From the NCBI RefSeq assembly GCF_014359905.1, contig NZ_JACIYP010000041.1, positions 1 through 43,529 of the forward strand: DNA of 43,529 bases. The letters are read 5' to 3'. Positions 12,998 to 20,485 of the stretch are shown here, in pieces; the first letter of the stretch is position 1, and every line of letters starts with the position of its first letter. The DNA is from Hoeflea sp. Lineage in GTDB: Bacteria; Pseudomonadota; Alphaproteobacteria; Rhizobiales; Rhizobiaceae. The notes beneath the pieces are model-generated. The model was not told where the DNA came from. It saw nothing but the letters and a program-made list of their open reading frames with translations, and did not search any database. The position numbers and the translations under genes were made by a program.

Positions 12998-14153
12998 AGC
13001 CGCCGCGCTTAAAAGCGCCTTCGCGACACTCAATCCCGTTCTTGTCCGCAAGGGCTTCACGCCGATCGTGGAGAATGTGCTGCTGGATCTCAGCGGCGAC
13101 ACGCTGGAAATTACCTCCAACGATCTCGATCATGCGGCGCGCATCGCCCTCACGGTTGCCGCCGAAGAGTCCGGAAAGGCGACTGTGAATGCGATGCGGC
13201 TGAAAGGCATCGCCGACACCGCTCCAGACGGCGCGCAGATATCTCTCGTCGCAACGGCGGACCCGGCGGACGGCGCCGAGGTGCGCTGCGGACGAAGCCG
13301 CTTCCGGCTTGCCACGCTTCCGGCGAAGGATTTCCCGGTGCCGCCGCCCGTGAAGGGTATCTCGCTGGAGCTTCAGCCGGGTGAACTGGCGCAGCTGCTC
13401 TCCGCATCGGTCTCCAGCTCCTTCGAGCACACGCGCTACTACCTGAACGGGGTGTTCCTGCACCGGAAGGGCAAGGAGCTTTGTGCCACGGCGACGGACG
13501 GGCACAAGCTTGCATATATCCCTTTGCCGCTGCCGGAAGGCGGCGAGGAGATGGAGGACAATCCGGACGGCGGCGGGGGATATATCATTCCGAACGCTGC
13601 CCTGCGGCACCTCTCGGCGATGGCGGGCGGCAAGGCGTGCCGGCTTTCCCTGTCGGCCTCGGCGGTCGAAGTCAGCATCCGCATGGGCAACGAAGAAGGG
13701 CCGCTCACCTATCGCACGAAGCTGGTGGACGGCCAGTTTCCCTTCTATTCGCGCGTCATTCCCGACCGGCGGAATTTTGACGGCTCGGTGCTTGTTGATA
13801 CTGCCCGCTTTCGCGCGGCGCTGAAGCGCTGCTCCGTGGCGCTGAGCGCGGTGGAAAGTGCCGATGCAAAAGCCGCGCGCAAGCCCAAAGAAAGCATCGC
13901 CCTCAATTTCGAAGACAACGTCTTGCGCCTCGAAGCGGCGGGTGACTACGGCGAAAACGCCAGCGAGGAAATGGATGTCGAGTGGGGCGCCGCTGCGCTG
14001 CGATGCGGGTTCAACTGGCACTACCTCGACGCAATAGCCGAAGCCGTGGATTCCGAGCGCATGCGCTTTTGGCCCTCGGCGGACGGACCTGCGCGCTTCG
14101 AGCCTGAGACCGAAGACGGCCGGGTCTATGTGGTCATGCCGGTGAGGTTGTGA
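12981..14153 (+). CDS. dnaN: Phage sliding clamp (DNA polymerase III beta homologue)
   Basis: This 390-residue protein has the three repeated clamp domains: MRFSVEAAALKSAFATLNPVLVRKG...ENVLLDLSGDTLEITSNDLDHAARI in domain I, SFEHTRYYLNGVFLH...ATDGHKLAYIPLPL in domain II, and RAALKRCSVALSAV...LRLEAAGDYGENASEEMDVEW and VYVVMPVRL in domain III. The clamp tethers DNA polymerase to the template. Length fits the family (usually about 370). The ATG at 12981 has GGAGG upstream. No phage polymerase is present, so it probably serves the host enzyme or redirects it to phage DNA. Confidence 0.93.
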   Translation: MRFSVEAAALKSAFATLNPVLVRKGFTPIVENVLLDLSGDTLEITSNDLDHAARIALTVAAEESGKATVNAMRLKGIADTAPDGAQISLVATADPADGAEVRCGRSRFRLATLPAKDFPVPPPVKGISLELQPGELAQLLSASVSSSFEHTRYYLNGVFLHRKGKELCATATDGHKLAYIPLPLPEGGEEMEDNPDGGGGYIIPNAALRHLSAMAGGKACRLSLSASAVEVSIRMGNEEGPLTYRTKLVDGQFPFYSRVIPDRRNFDGSVLVDTARFRAALKRCSVALSAVESADAKAARKPKESIALNFEDNVLRLEAAGDYGENASEEMDVEWGAAALRCGFNWHYLDAIAEAVDSERMRFWPSADGPARFEPETEDGRVYVVMPVRL

Positions 14154-14155
14154 CG

Positions 14156-14221
14156 ATGGCGACACGCCCCACGACACCGGACCTCCACCACCTCGCGACA
14201 CTGATCGGGAGCGCACGATGA
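14156..14221 (+). CDS. Possible 21-codon coupling ORF
   Basis: An ATG two bases after the clamp stop opens a 21-codon frame that ends in ATGA with the next gene. The gene order elsewhere is so tightly coupled that this may be translated to carry ribosomes across the gap. No clear ribosome site; peptide unrecognised. Confidence 0.3.
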   Translation: MATRPTTPDLHHLATLIGSAR

Positions 14222-14697
14222 CCGACCCCTATCTCCTCGAATTGAAATGGCTCTCGCCGGCGGCGAAGACGCGGGCGGGCGAGATGATCTCAGGCGGCGG
14301 CAAGGCGGCGGCGACGCCGGGCATGAAAGCGCCGGAGGGTGAACTCGACGCCTTCCTGTTCGAGGCCGGGCGCTCGCGCGGGCTGGCGCTGATGATCGTG
14401 GACAGTGTCGCCACGGCGCTCGACGACGCGGGCGATCTCGCGCCCAGGCGGCCCGAAGGCGCGATGGAGACCGGCCGCGCGCGGACCTTCGCCGAGCGCA
14501 TCGCGATGCTGGCCCGGCTCGCGCGGATCGGGGGACAAGTGGAACGGCATGCCGCCGCGCTGAAAAAGGGCGCCCTGTTGATGCGGGATGATCGCGACAC
14601 GTTGGTCGAGCACTCAGGGTGCACGAACCCGCGCGAGTACTACGCGCGCCAAGACGCCATTGCCGCGCTCGAGGCGGTGCTGGAGGCGCTGAAATGA
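14218..14697 (+). CDS. Helical early protein of unknown function
   Basis: This 159-residue protein is largely helical, with a Gly-rich early loop (EMISGGGKAAATPG), a central helix (RSRGLALMIVDSVATALDDAG) and a C-terminal helix (REYYARQDAIAALEAVLEALK). ATGA overlaps on both sides. Not recognised. Confidence 0.7.
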   Translation: MTDPYLLELKWLSPAAKTRAGEMISGGGKAAATPGMKAPEGELDAFLFEAGRSRGLALMIVDSVATALDDAGDLAPRRPEGAMETGRARTFAERIAMLARLARIGGQVERHAAALKKGALLMRDDRDTLVEHSGCTNPREYYARQDAIAALEAVLEALK

Positions 14698-14966
14698 CCG
14701 GGCGCCTCATCTCCCCCGTCTATGGCTTCGGGCCGGGCGAACGGCGCGAAGAGAGCTGCGCGGTGCGGCGCGGGCGGCCGGTCCCCGTTCCCATCGATGT
14801 GCTGGAGGCGCTGCAGCCCGCCGCGCGCGATCGCGGCATATCCGTGCCGGAGCTCGTGCAGCGGCTTCTGGAGACGATCGGCGCCGAGAAGATGACCGAT
14901 GCGGTGCTGGACGATGCGGCGGAGACCGCCGCGCGGAAAGCCGCGGCGGAAAGGAGCGCGCGATGA
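14694..14966 (+). CDS. Small protein, possible ribbon-helix-helix
   Basis: This 90-residue protein has residues about 30-60 (RPVPVPIDVLEALQPAARDRGISVPELVQRLLETI) with the strand-helix-helix spacing of ribbon-helix-helix DNA-binding proteins. The C-terminus is an Ala-rich helix. The start overlaps the upstream stop, and its TGA overlaps the first mini-ORF of the tandem repeat. The domain call is tentative. Confidence 0.55.
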   Translation: MTGRLISPVYGFGPGERREESCAVRRGRPVPVPIDVLEALQPAARDRGISVPELVQRLLETIGAEKMTDAVLDDAAETAARKAAAERSAR

Positions 14967-15010
14967 GCGAGCAATCGAGCATCGTCCGGCGCGAGCGGAG
15001 GTGGAAATGA
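14963..15010 (+). CDS. Mini-ORF copy 1 (15 aa)
   Basis: Encodes MSEQSSIVRRERRWK. Its ATG overlaps the upstream stop and its TGA overlaps the ATG of copy 2, both as ATGA. The 44-bp period moves each copy to a new frame while keeping the start, stop and ribosome site. Confidence 0.5.
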   Translation: MSEQSSIVRRERRWK

Positions 15011-15054
15011 GCGAGCAATCGAGCATCGTCCGGCGCGAGCGGAGGTGGAAATGA
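15007..15054 (+). CDS. Mini-ORF copy 2 (15 aa)
   Basis: Identical peptide, preceded by GGAGGTGGAA in copy 1 and coupled by ATGA to copies 1 and 3. Confidence 0.5.
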   Translation: MSEQSSIVRRERRWK

Positions 15055-15098
15055 GCGAGCAATCGAGCATCGTCCGGCGCGAGCGGAGGTGGAAATGA
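15051..15098 (+). CDS. Mini-ORF copy 3 (15 aa)
   Basis: Identical peptide; its stop overlaps the ATG of the DnaA-domain gene at 15095. Confidence 0.5.
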   Translation: MSEQSSIVRRERRWK

Positions 15099-15643
15099 GC
15101 GAGGCGCTGATGCGGTTCTCTGTGAGCGTGCTCCACGAGGCGCGCATGACGCTGCTGGGCGAGGAAGCGGCCGAGACGGTCCGCGACCTCCGCCGGCTGC
15201 GCGCGGCCCGCCAGCGGGCTGTGAAACGCGCGCTGGCGCTGGCGGCGCGGGAAAAGGCACTGGCGGAAGAAATCGCCGCGCTGCAGACGCAGGGCGTCCG
15301 CGCGGCGCTGGCCGGAGGCCTTGTGGCGCGAGCCGGAAGCCTGGCCGCCATCGACCGGCTGATCGAACGCGAGACGGGACTGCCGCTGCGGGCCCTGCGG
15401 GGCTTGAGCCGGGCGCGGCGCTTCGCCCGGCCAAGGCAGCTCGGCATGTGGCTGGCGAAGAGGACGACGGACGCCTCCTATCCGGCGATCGCGCGGCACT
15501 GGAACCGCAGCGACCACACGACGGCGCTCCATGCCGTCCGGCAGGTGGGGCGATGGACGGGCCGCGACGCGGACTGGCGCGACCGGCTGCTGGCGGAACT
15601 GAACGAGATGGCCGGAAGCGCTTCCGGCCAGAGGCCTGCGTGA
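15095..15643 (+). CDS. DnaA domain IV-containing replication protein
   Basis: This 182-residue protein has a charged coiled-coil-like helix at residues 25-65 (VRDLRRLRAARQRAVKRALALAAREKALAEEI). Residues about 83-152 match DnaA domain IV, the DnaA-box-binding HTH: RQLGMWLAKRTTDASYPAIARHW and the signature SDHTTALHA (139-147). The AAA+ ATPase of DnaA is missing. The ATG at 15095 follows the tandem repeat's GGAGG; a GTG six bases upstream is also in frame. It probably binds the phage origin or host oriC-type boxes, working with the clamp gene upstream and the HTH protein downstream. Confidence 0.85.
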   Translation: MSEALMRFSVSVLHEARMTLLGEEAAETVRDLRRLRAARQRAVKRALALAAREKALAEEIAALQTQGVRAALAGGLVARAGSLAAIDRLIERETGLPLRALRGLSRARRFARPRQLGMWLAKRTTDASYPAIARHWNRSDHTTALHAVRQVGRWTGRDADWRDRLLAELNEMAGSASGQRPA

Positions 15644-15688
15644 GGCGCGGGTGAGGCAAGACGAGTTGAGAAGAAGAGGCGGTGGGGC

Positions 15689-16507
15689 GTGAGCTGGCAG
15701 GCGACGGCATGGGCGATTTCGCAGACGACGGGCGATCCGTCGCGCAAGATGGTGCTGATGGCGCTGGCGGACCGGCATCATCCGGACACGGGCGAATGCT
15801 TTCCGAGCCATGAGCGGCTCGCGCTCGACGCGGAGATGCATGAGAGCACGGTGCGGCGGCATTTGCGGGCACTTGAGGAGATGGGGATCATCCGCCGGCA
15901 GCGCCGCCACGACGCGCGCGGCTACCGGACATCGGACGGATACGAGTTCGTCGGCTTCGAGTTTAGGCCGGCGGTGCGCGGCGACGAAAAACCCAAGGCC
16001 AAGCGTGCAAAACGCGCGGTAGGCGACGGACAATCCAAACGCGCAGATTGCTCGGTAGGCGGGGCCAAGGCCAAGCGCGCGGATTGCGCGCTAGGCGGGG
16101 CGGAAAACGAGCCGCCTAACGTGCAGCCTAACGAGCACTGCTGCGCGCTATATATAGAACCTACTTCCTTAGAACCGACTCCTTCTATCGAGAGTCAGAG
16201 TAACAACGCCCGCGCGCGGGGCGACCACGCCCTTGCCTTGCTGCGGGGCGCCATCGGCCTGGCGACATTCAACGCCTGGTTCGCAAGTGCCGTGCTCACC
16301 GTGCCGGACGGGACGGACGAGCCGGCGCAGCTCCGGCTGCAGACACATTTCCATGCGACCCATATCCGGCAGAACTTCGGCGCGAAGCTCGAAGAATTGC
16401 TCGGCAGGAGGATCGAATACGCGGCGATCGAGGGGCCGAAATCGGGCGCTGCGGCGCACGGCGTGCGTGTGATCGGCAACGGCAAGGCAGGGAGGCAGGG
16501 CGGATGA
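15689..16507 (+). CDS. Phage replication protein: winged HTH plus DnaA-N-like domain
   Basis: This 272-residue protein has residues 1-90 that form a HTH_36-type winged helix (SWQATAWAISQTTGDPSRKMVLMALADRHHPDTGECFPSHERLALDAEMHESTVRRHLRALEEMGII), as in phage O-type replication proteins. A Lys/Ala-rich linker follows. Residues about 180-245 (ALALLRGAIGLATFNAWFASAVLTV...LQTHFHATHIRQNFGAKLEELL) resemble DnaA domain I, which contacts the helicase. The start is GTG with GGTGGGG upstream. A degenerate 17-bp palindrome lies near the end. The DnaA-I match is by pattern only. Confidence 0.8.
   Translation: MSWQATAWAISQTTGDPSRKMVLMALADRHHPDTGECFPSHERLALDAEMHESTVRRHLRALEEMGIIRRQRRHDARGYRTSDGYEFVGFEFRPAVRGDEKPKAKRAKRAVGDGQSKRADCSVGGAKAKRADCALGGAENEPPNVQPNEHCCALYIEPTSLEPTPSIESQSNNARARGDHALALLRGAIGLATFNAWFASAVLTVPDGTDEPAQLRLQTHFHATHIRQNFGAKLEELLGRRIEYAAIEGPKSGAAAHGVRVIGNGKAGRQGG
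16453..16469. repeat. 17-bp palindrome, copy 6 (15/17)
   Basis: GGCGCACGGCGTGCGTG, near the 3' end of the replication-protein gene; encodes AAHGVRV. Confidence 0.7.
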
Positions 16508-17298
16508 AGACGGAAATCATCGACTGGACGGGCGTTGAGGCGCCGGGCGGATTTGCCCTGCCGGTCTGGCTCGATCTGCTGACCTCCGGCGAGCGCGGGA
16601 TGCTCGATGCACAGGCGGCGGCGGCCCGGCGCATGGGCTTCGTGAAGATATCGCGAGAGCGGCTGGCACAAACCGCGCCTGCCTTTCCGGGCTTCGCGGC
16701 GAAGAAGCCGGTGAAGCGGCGCGGGGCGGGCAAGCCGAAGAAGGGCGGGCAGGGCGCGGACAAGGTGGCGGCGGGCGACGATGCGGGCACGCCGCAGACG
16801 CGGGCGAAGCTGAAGGTCGATCAGGTGCAGACGCTCTACCGGCGCGGCACGCTGGACCAGGTTCATGTCGAGGCGGCGGAACGGATCGTCAGCGTGCGGG
16901 AGGCGCTGGGGCGTGGGCTTTCGCCGGGCGCCGCGCAGATCAGTCCGCGCGTTCAGGGTGGCGGCGCCTTCCGCGATCCGCTGCAGCGCATGAGCGAACG
17001 GGAGATGCGCTGGTGGCTCGGCGAGTACCGGCCCTGGCTCGCGGATCTCGTGAGTGATCCGATTGTCCGCGTGACCAGCCGCAAGCGGCAGGTGTTTGGC
17101 TGCGCGATCGGGTTCACGATGGCGGTGGTCGTCGAGAACTGGTGCCTCGCCGACGCGGAAGACTACTGCCGCATCCCGCGCAACATGGGCGTTGGAGCAG
17201 TGCTGTTGCGAATCGCGCTTGACAGATACGCGCTGATCGCCGGTTTGCGCAGCGGCCAGAAGATCAATGAAATTGCGGCCTTTGAGAGGGTCGCTTGA
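16504..17298 (+). CDS. DUF6456-like phage protein
   Basis: This 264-residue protein has a Lys-rich middle (KKPVKRRGAGKPKKGGQGADK) and a C-terminal half (DQVHVEAAERIVSVREALGRGL..., DPLQRMSEREMRWWLGEYRPWLADLVSD, then NMGVGAVLLRIALDRYALIAGL) that matches the DUF6456 pattern of alphaproteobacterial phages. It overlaps the replication gene by ATGA and is the last gene before a strong terminator. Late-gene regulators often hold this slot, but that is inference. Confidence 0.7.
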   Translation: MKTEIIDWTGVEAPGGFALPVWLDLLTSGERGMLDAQAAAARRMGFVKISRERLAQTAPAFPGFAAKKPVKRRGAGKPKKGGQGADKVAAGDDAGTPQTRAKLKVDQVQTLYRRGTLDQVHVEAAERIVSVREALGRGLSPGAAQISPRVQGGGAFRDPLQRMSEREMRWWLGEYRPWLADLVSDPIVRVTSRKRQVFGCAIGFTMAVVVENWCLADAEDYCRIPRNMGVGAVLLRIALDRYALIAGLRSGQKINEIAAFERVA

Positions 17299-17341
17299 CT
17301 TGCCGCCACTTTGAGGCCCAAATCGCCAAACTGCAAAACGA

Positions 17342-17377
17342 GCGCCTCGACGGGAAACCGGCGGGGCGTTTTCGTTT
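17342..17377 (+). terminator. Intrinsic terminator of the early operon
   Basis: Stem GCGCCTCG (17342-17349) pairs with CGGGGCGT (17362-17369) with two G-T wobbles. It extends through an A-G mismatch into CGG-GAAA-CCG with a GNRA loop. TTTTCGTTT follows. It lies 43 bases after the DUF6456-like stop. Confidence 0.8.
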
Positions 17378-17419
17378 CCGGCAACCCGTAGACGGAGACC
17401 GCCATGTGACTGCGAACAG

Positions 17420-17602
17420 CCTGTTGCATGGTGCGCGCCCGCGAAGCCGCCGCATGCAACAGGTTCGCGGGTCCTTCCCCGACGAAAAGCGTATACGGGC
17501 GGCAAGGGCGTGCGGGTTCGCTAGTGGGGGCTTCGGATTTTGATGCAACATCCGCAACGCGATGCAACAGGGCAGGGCAACAAACCCGTTGCACCGCGCA
17601 AC
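17420..17602. promoter_or_regulatory. ATGCAACA/TGTTGCAT repeat cluster before terminase
   Basis: A perfect 11-bp inverted repeat CCTGTTGCATG (17420-17430) / CATGCAACAGG (17453-17463), further ATGCAACA copies at 17543 and 17562, and GTTGC/GCAAC at 17588-17602 flank and enter the terminase small-subunit gene. Candidate binding sites for the small terminase (cos/pac region) or for a late regulator. The 244-base gap otherwise holds no gene. Confidence 0.5.
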
Positions 17603-18196
17603 ATCGTGAGCGGCGGCGAGGCAGCGAAGCGGCTCGGCATCAACCGCTCGACCTTGACGCGCTACCTGAAAAGCTACCCGGAGCTGAACCGTTCGCGGAT
17701 CGATGGAAAGATCGCGGTCGATCTCGACGAGGTGGCGCAACATCGCGGCGAGAACGTCAACCTGATGAAGTCCGGCAATCACGCCGGTCGCGTTTTCGAC
17801 GAGCCCGCGCCCGCGCCGCTGCTGCCGTCCAGCCCGGCGCCGCGCGAGATCAAAGCGGCAGACGATGACGAGCCGGACGACGGCGGGCTTCAGGATGAGA
17901 CCGTCGCGAAAATCCGCGCGCGTGCCGAGCGGATCAAGCTCAACAGGCTGGAACGCGAGGAAGCGGCCGAAACGGGCCAGCTCACACCGGCCGCCGAAGT
18001 CGAGGAAGCCACTGGCAACGCTCTCGTGAAGCTCCGGGACGCGCTCATGTCTCCGGACCTCGACCTCTGCGAGAAGCTCGCCGCCACGGCCGATCCCGCC
18101 GAAATCACCGGCATCCTGCGCGATGCGCACAGGAAGGTGCTGACCAAGCTATCGGAGGATTTCGAGAACGATGCTCAACGCGGAGGCGCTGCATAG
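17543..18196 (+). CDS. Terminase small subunit, Nu1 family
   Basis: This 217-residue protein has an N-terminal winged HTH (SGGEAAKRLGINRSTLTRYLKSYPELNRSRIDGKIAVDLDEVAQHR) and ENVNLMKSGNHAGRVF, typical of Nu1-like packaging proteins that recognise the packaging site. A Pro/Ala/Asp-rich linker and a helical assembly and large-subunit-binding part follow. The ATG at 17543 (itself within an ATGCAACA repeat) is chosen; a TTG just before it and a GTG at 17606 are alternatives, and the ribosome site is weak. It overlaps the large subunit by 26 bases. Confidence 0.85.
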   Translation: MQHPQRDATGQGNKPVAPRNIVSGGEAAKRLGINRSTLTRYLKSYPELNRSRIDGKIAVDLDEVAQHRGENVNLMKSGNHAGRVFDEPAPAPLLPSSPAPREIKAADDDEPDDGGLQDETVAKIRARAERIKLNRLEREEAAETGQLTPAAEVEEATGNALVKLRDALMSPDLDLCEKLAATADPAEITGILRDAHRKVLTKLSEDFENDAQRGGAA

Positions 18197-20234
18197 ACGC
18201 TTTCCGGGGCTCGCCTCCGGCCATACGGTTGTTGCCCGCGTCTTCGCCGAGTCCCTGCGTCCGCCGCCCGATCGCAGCGTCGCGCAATGGGCGGAAGACA
18301 AACGCTACGTCGCCGCCGAAAGCGGATCGCCCTTTCCGGGCAAATGGTCTAACGATCTCGCGCCCTATATGCGCGAGCCCATGGAGTGCCTGTCGCCGTC
18401 GCATCCCGCGACGGACGTGACGCTCAAATGGTCCGCGCAGACCGGCAAGACCTCGATCGGCGAGAACTTCTTCGGCTACACGGCGGACGAAGATCCCGCT
18501 CCGATGCTGATCGTTTTGCCCTCGCTCGACGAAGGCAAGAAGTTCGTCAAGACGAAGCTGCAGCCGGCGATCGATGCGACGCCCAGCCTGCGGCACAAGG
18601 TGGCCGAGCAGAAAAGCCGGACGGAGGACGGCTCGACATCCGCGTTCAAGCGGTTCAGAGGGGGCTTCGCGCAGATCACGGGCGCGAACTCGTCCAAGGG
18701 CCTGCAGATGATCTCGGTTCGCCGCTTGTGGGGCGACGAGATCTCGGAATGGCCGCTCGATGTCGACGGCCGCGGCGACCCGCTCGATCTCGCCATCAAG
18801 CGCACCACCGCCTGGACGCGGCGAGGCGTCAAGCGGCTCTGGTCCTCGACGCCTGGCATGGACGGCGCGTGCCGGATCACCGACTACTACGTCGCGTCCG
18901 ATCAGCGCCGCTACTACGTTCCGTGCCCGCATTGCGGCACGTGTCAGGTCCTGAAGTTCGAAAACCTCAAGGCCGGTGCGGATGGCAGCGCGAAAGGCTG
19001 TTACTTCGCCTGTGCCGCCCATGGCTGCGTCATCGAGCATAGCGACAAGCGCTCCATGGTCGCGGCGGGCGTCTGGATCAGGTGCTACCGCGACGAGAGC
19101 GAGGACAACCCGGCGCCGCCTGATTTCTTTCCGGCGCACGAGATCGAACGCTATCGGATGCGCCCGTCCAAGGGTCGTTCGCCGGGCTTTCACATCTGGC
19201 AGGCCTATTCGCCATTCGTGTCCTGGGAAGACACCTTCGACGCCTGGCTCAAGGCGAAAGGGAACCCTCTCAAGGAGCGCGTCTTCTCGCAACAGGTCCT
19301 CGGCGAAGCGCATGTCGATCGCGGCGAAGCGCCGGATCATTCGAAGCTGCTCAAGACGGTTCTGCCCTACCGCCTGCAGACCATCCCGCTCGGCGGCCTC
19401 GTTCTCACCATGGGTGTGGATGTCCAGGTCAACCGCCTCGAGTGGTCGGTCTATGCATGGGGCGTTGCACTCAGCTACTGGCTGGTCGATTTCGGCCTCA
19501 TCGAGGGCGATCCGGATACGGACGGACCGTGGCGCGCCCTCGACAGCATTCGCGCCCGCAAGTACGAGGACACGTTCGGACGGGCCTGGGGCATCGAAGC
19601 CTGCGGCGTCGACAGCGGATACAAGTCGCAGCGCGTTTACAATTATGCGCGTTCGCGCCCGCAGGTCCTTGCGACGGACGGCCGCGACGGCTGGAATGTC
19701 CCGATCCTCGGCACGCCGAAGCGCGTCGACGTGACGGTGAGCGGCAAGTCGGCGAAGACCGGCGCCATGCTCTGGCCGGTCGGTACCTTCCAGGCGAAGA
19801 GCGAACTGTATGGGAGCCTGCGCAAGACGATCGGCGGGCCGGACGATACGGGAATGCTGCCGCTCGGCGCCGGCCATTTCCCGGAAGCCTGCGACGAAGG
19901 CTTTTTCAAGCAGCTCACGGCGGAATCGCTGGTCCTGAAGGAGATGCGCGACGGCCGCTCCAAGCGCGTCTGGGTGAAGCCGAAGGATCAACCGAACGAG
20001 CAGCTCGACATGTGGGTCATCAATCGCGCGATGGCCTATCACCTCCGCCTCGATCACTACGGCCAGGACAAGTGGAAGCGCCTCGCCGAAGAGCGCATGA
20101 GCGAGCCCGAGCAGCTGCAGCGCGATCTCTCGCGCCTTTGGACGCCGAACCCCGCCGACGATGCGCAGGCGAAGGAAGCCCGCGCCAAGTACCTCGACAT
20201 GATGGAGCGCATGGCGCGCACCCTCAATTCCTAG
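18171..20234 (+). CDS. Terminase large subunit, GpA family
   Basis: This 687-residue protein is the packaging motor and cos nuclease. It has Walker A-like WSAQTGKTS (87-95) and Walker B LWGDE (186-190). A zinc-finger-like cluster PCPHCGTC...CYFAC...GC (251-286) is present. The nuclease core begins at GVDVQVNRLEW (D416 region), and the C-terminus is helical and binds the portal. GpA terminases generally cut at cos sites, so cohesive-end packaging as in lambda is expected. It forms a classic pair with the Nu1-like gene. Confidence 0.95.
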   Translation: MLNAEALHRRFPGLASGHTVVARVFAESLRPPPDRSVAQWAEDKRYVAAESGSPFPGKWSNDLAPYMREPMECLSPSHPATDVTLKWSAQTGKTSIGENFFGYTADEDPAPMLIVLPSLDEGKKFVKTKLQPAIDATPSLRHKVAEQKSRTEDGSTSAFKRFRGGFAQITGANSSKGLQMISVRRLWGDEISEWPLDVDGRGDPLDLAIKRTTAWTRRGVKRLWSSTPGMDGACRITDYYVASDQRRYYVPCPHCGTCQVLKFENLKAGADGSAKGCYFACAAHGCVIEHSDKRSMVAAGVWIRCYRDESEDNPAPPDFFPAHEIERYRMRPSKGRSPGFHIWQAYSPFVSWEDTFDAWLKAKGNPLKERVFSQQVLGEAHVDRGEAPDHSKLLKTVLPYRLQTIPLGGLVLTMGVDVQVNRLEWSVYAWGVALSYWLVDFGLIEGDPDTDGPWRALDSIRARKYEDTFGRAWGIEACGVDSGYKSQRVYNYARSRPQVLATDGRDGWNVPILGTPKRVDVTVSGKSAKTGAMLWPVGTFQAKSELYGSLRKTIGGPDDTGMLPLGAGHFPEACDEGFFKQLTAESLVLKEMRDGRSKRVWVKPKDQPNEQLDMWVINRAMAYHLRLDHYGQDKWKRLAEERMSEPEQLQRDLSRLWTPNPADDAQAKEARAKYLDMMERMARTLNS

Positions 20235-20243
20235 TGTTTTGGA

Positions 20244-20260
20244 GGCGCACGCCGTGCGCC
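20244..20260. repeat. 17-bp palindrome, copy 7 (exact)
   Basis: Lies in the 41-base gap between terminase and gpW. Confidence 0.85.
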
Positions 20261-20275
20261 AGCCCGGAGGATCGG

Positions 20276-20485
20276 ATGGCGACGAAAGCGGAAATGCTGG
20301 CCGAAGCGCTCGACGCCCGTCATCGCCTGCTCAAGGGCGAAATGGAAGCCGAGATCCGCACGGCGGATGGCGAAAGCGTGAAATACGCAGCAACGGATCT
20401 GACGCGGCTCGACGCCTATATCGCCGAGCTGGAAATGCAGACCACGCCCAAGCGCCGCCCGCGCAGCATTCCGGTGTTCTACTGA
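20276..20485 (+). CDS. Head-tail joining protein gpW
   Basis: This 69-residue protein has the gpW pattern: an N-terminal helix (KAEMLAEALDARHRLLKG), then EIRTADGESVKYAATDLTRLDAYIAELEMQ, and a basic tail (KRRPRSIPVFY). In lambda, gpW plugs the portal vertex before tail joining. CCCGGAGG precedes the ATG. Its stop overlaps the portal start (TGATG). The order terminase-gpW-portal matches lambda. Confidence 0.88.
   Translation: MATKAEMLAEALDARHRLLKGEMEAEIRTADGESVKYAATDLTRLDAYIAELEMQTTPKRRPRSIPVFY

Larger units (their letters stand above)
14963..15097 (+). repeat. Three perfect tandem 44-bp repeats
   Basis: The 44-bp unit starting at 14963 is repeated without change at 15007 and 15051, and its first bases (ATGAGCGAG) recur at 15095 as the start of the next gene. 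Each unit ends with GGAGGTGGAA, a ribosome site for the following ATG. Confidence 0.97.

Noticed and set aside
14963..15097. CRISPR-like array
   Set aside because: The 44-bp units are directly adjacent with no spacers, so this is a simple tandem repeat.
14640..16033. Minus-strand frames with repeated HFHLRSRRTMLDCS-type peptides
   Set aside because: They are the antisense reading of the 44-bp tandem repeat, not a repeat protein.
18105..20057. 650-codon minus-strand frame opposite terminase
   Set aside because: Antisense of the GpA terminase; no recognisable features.
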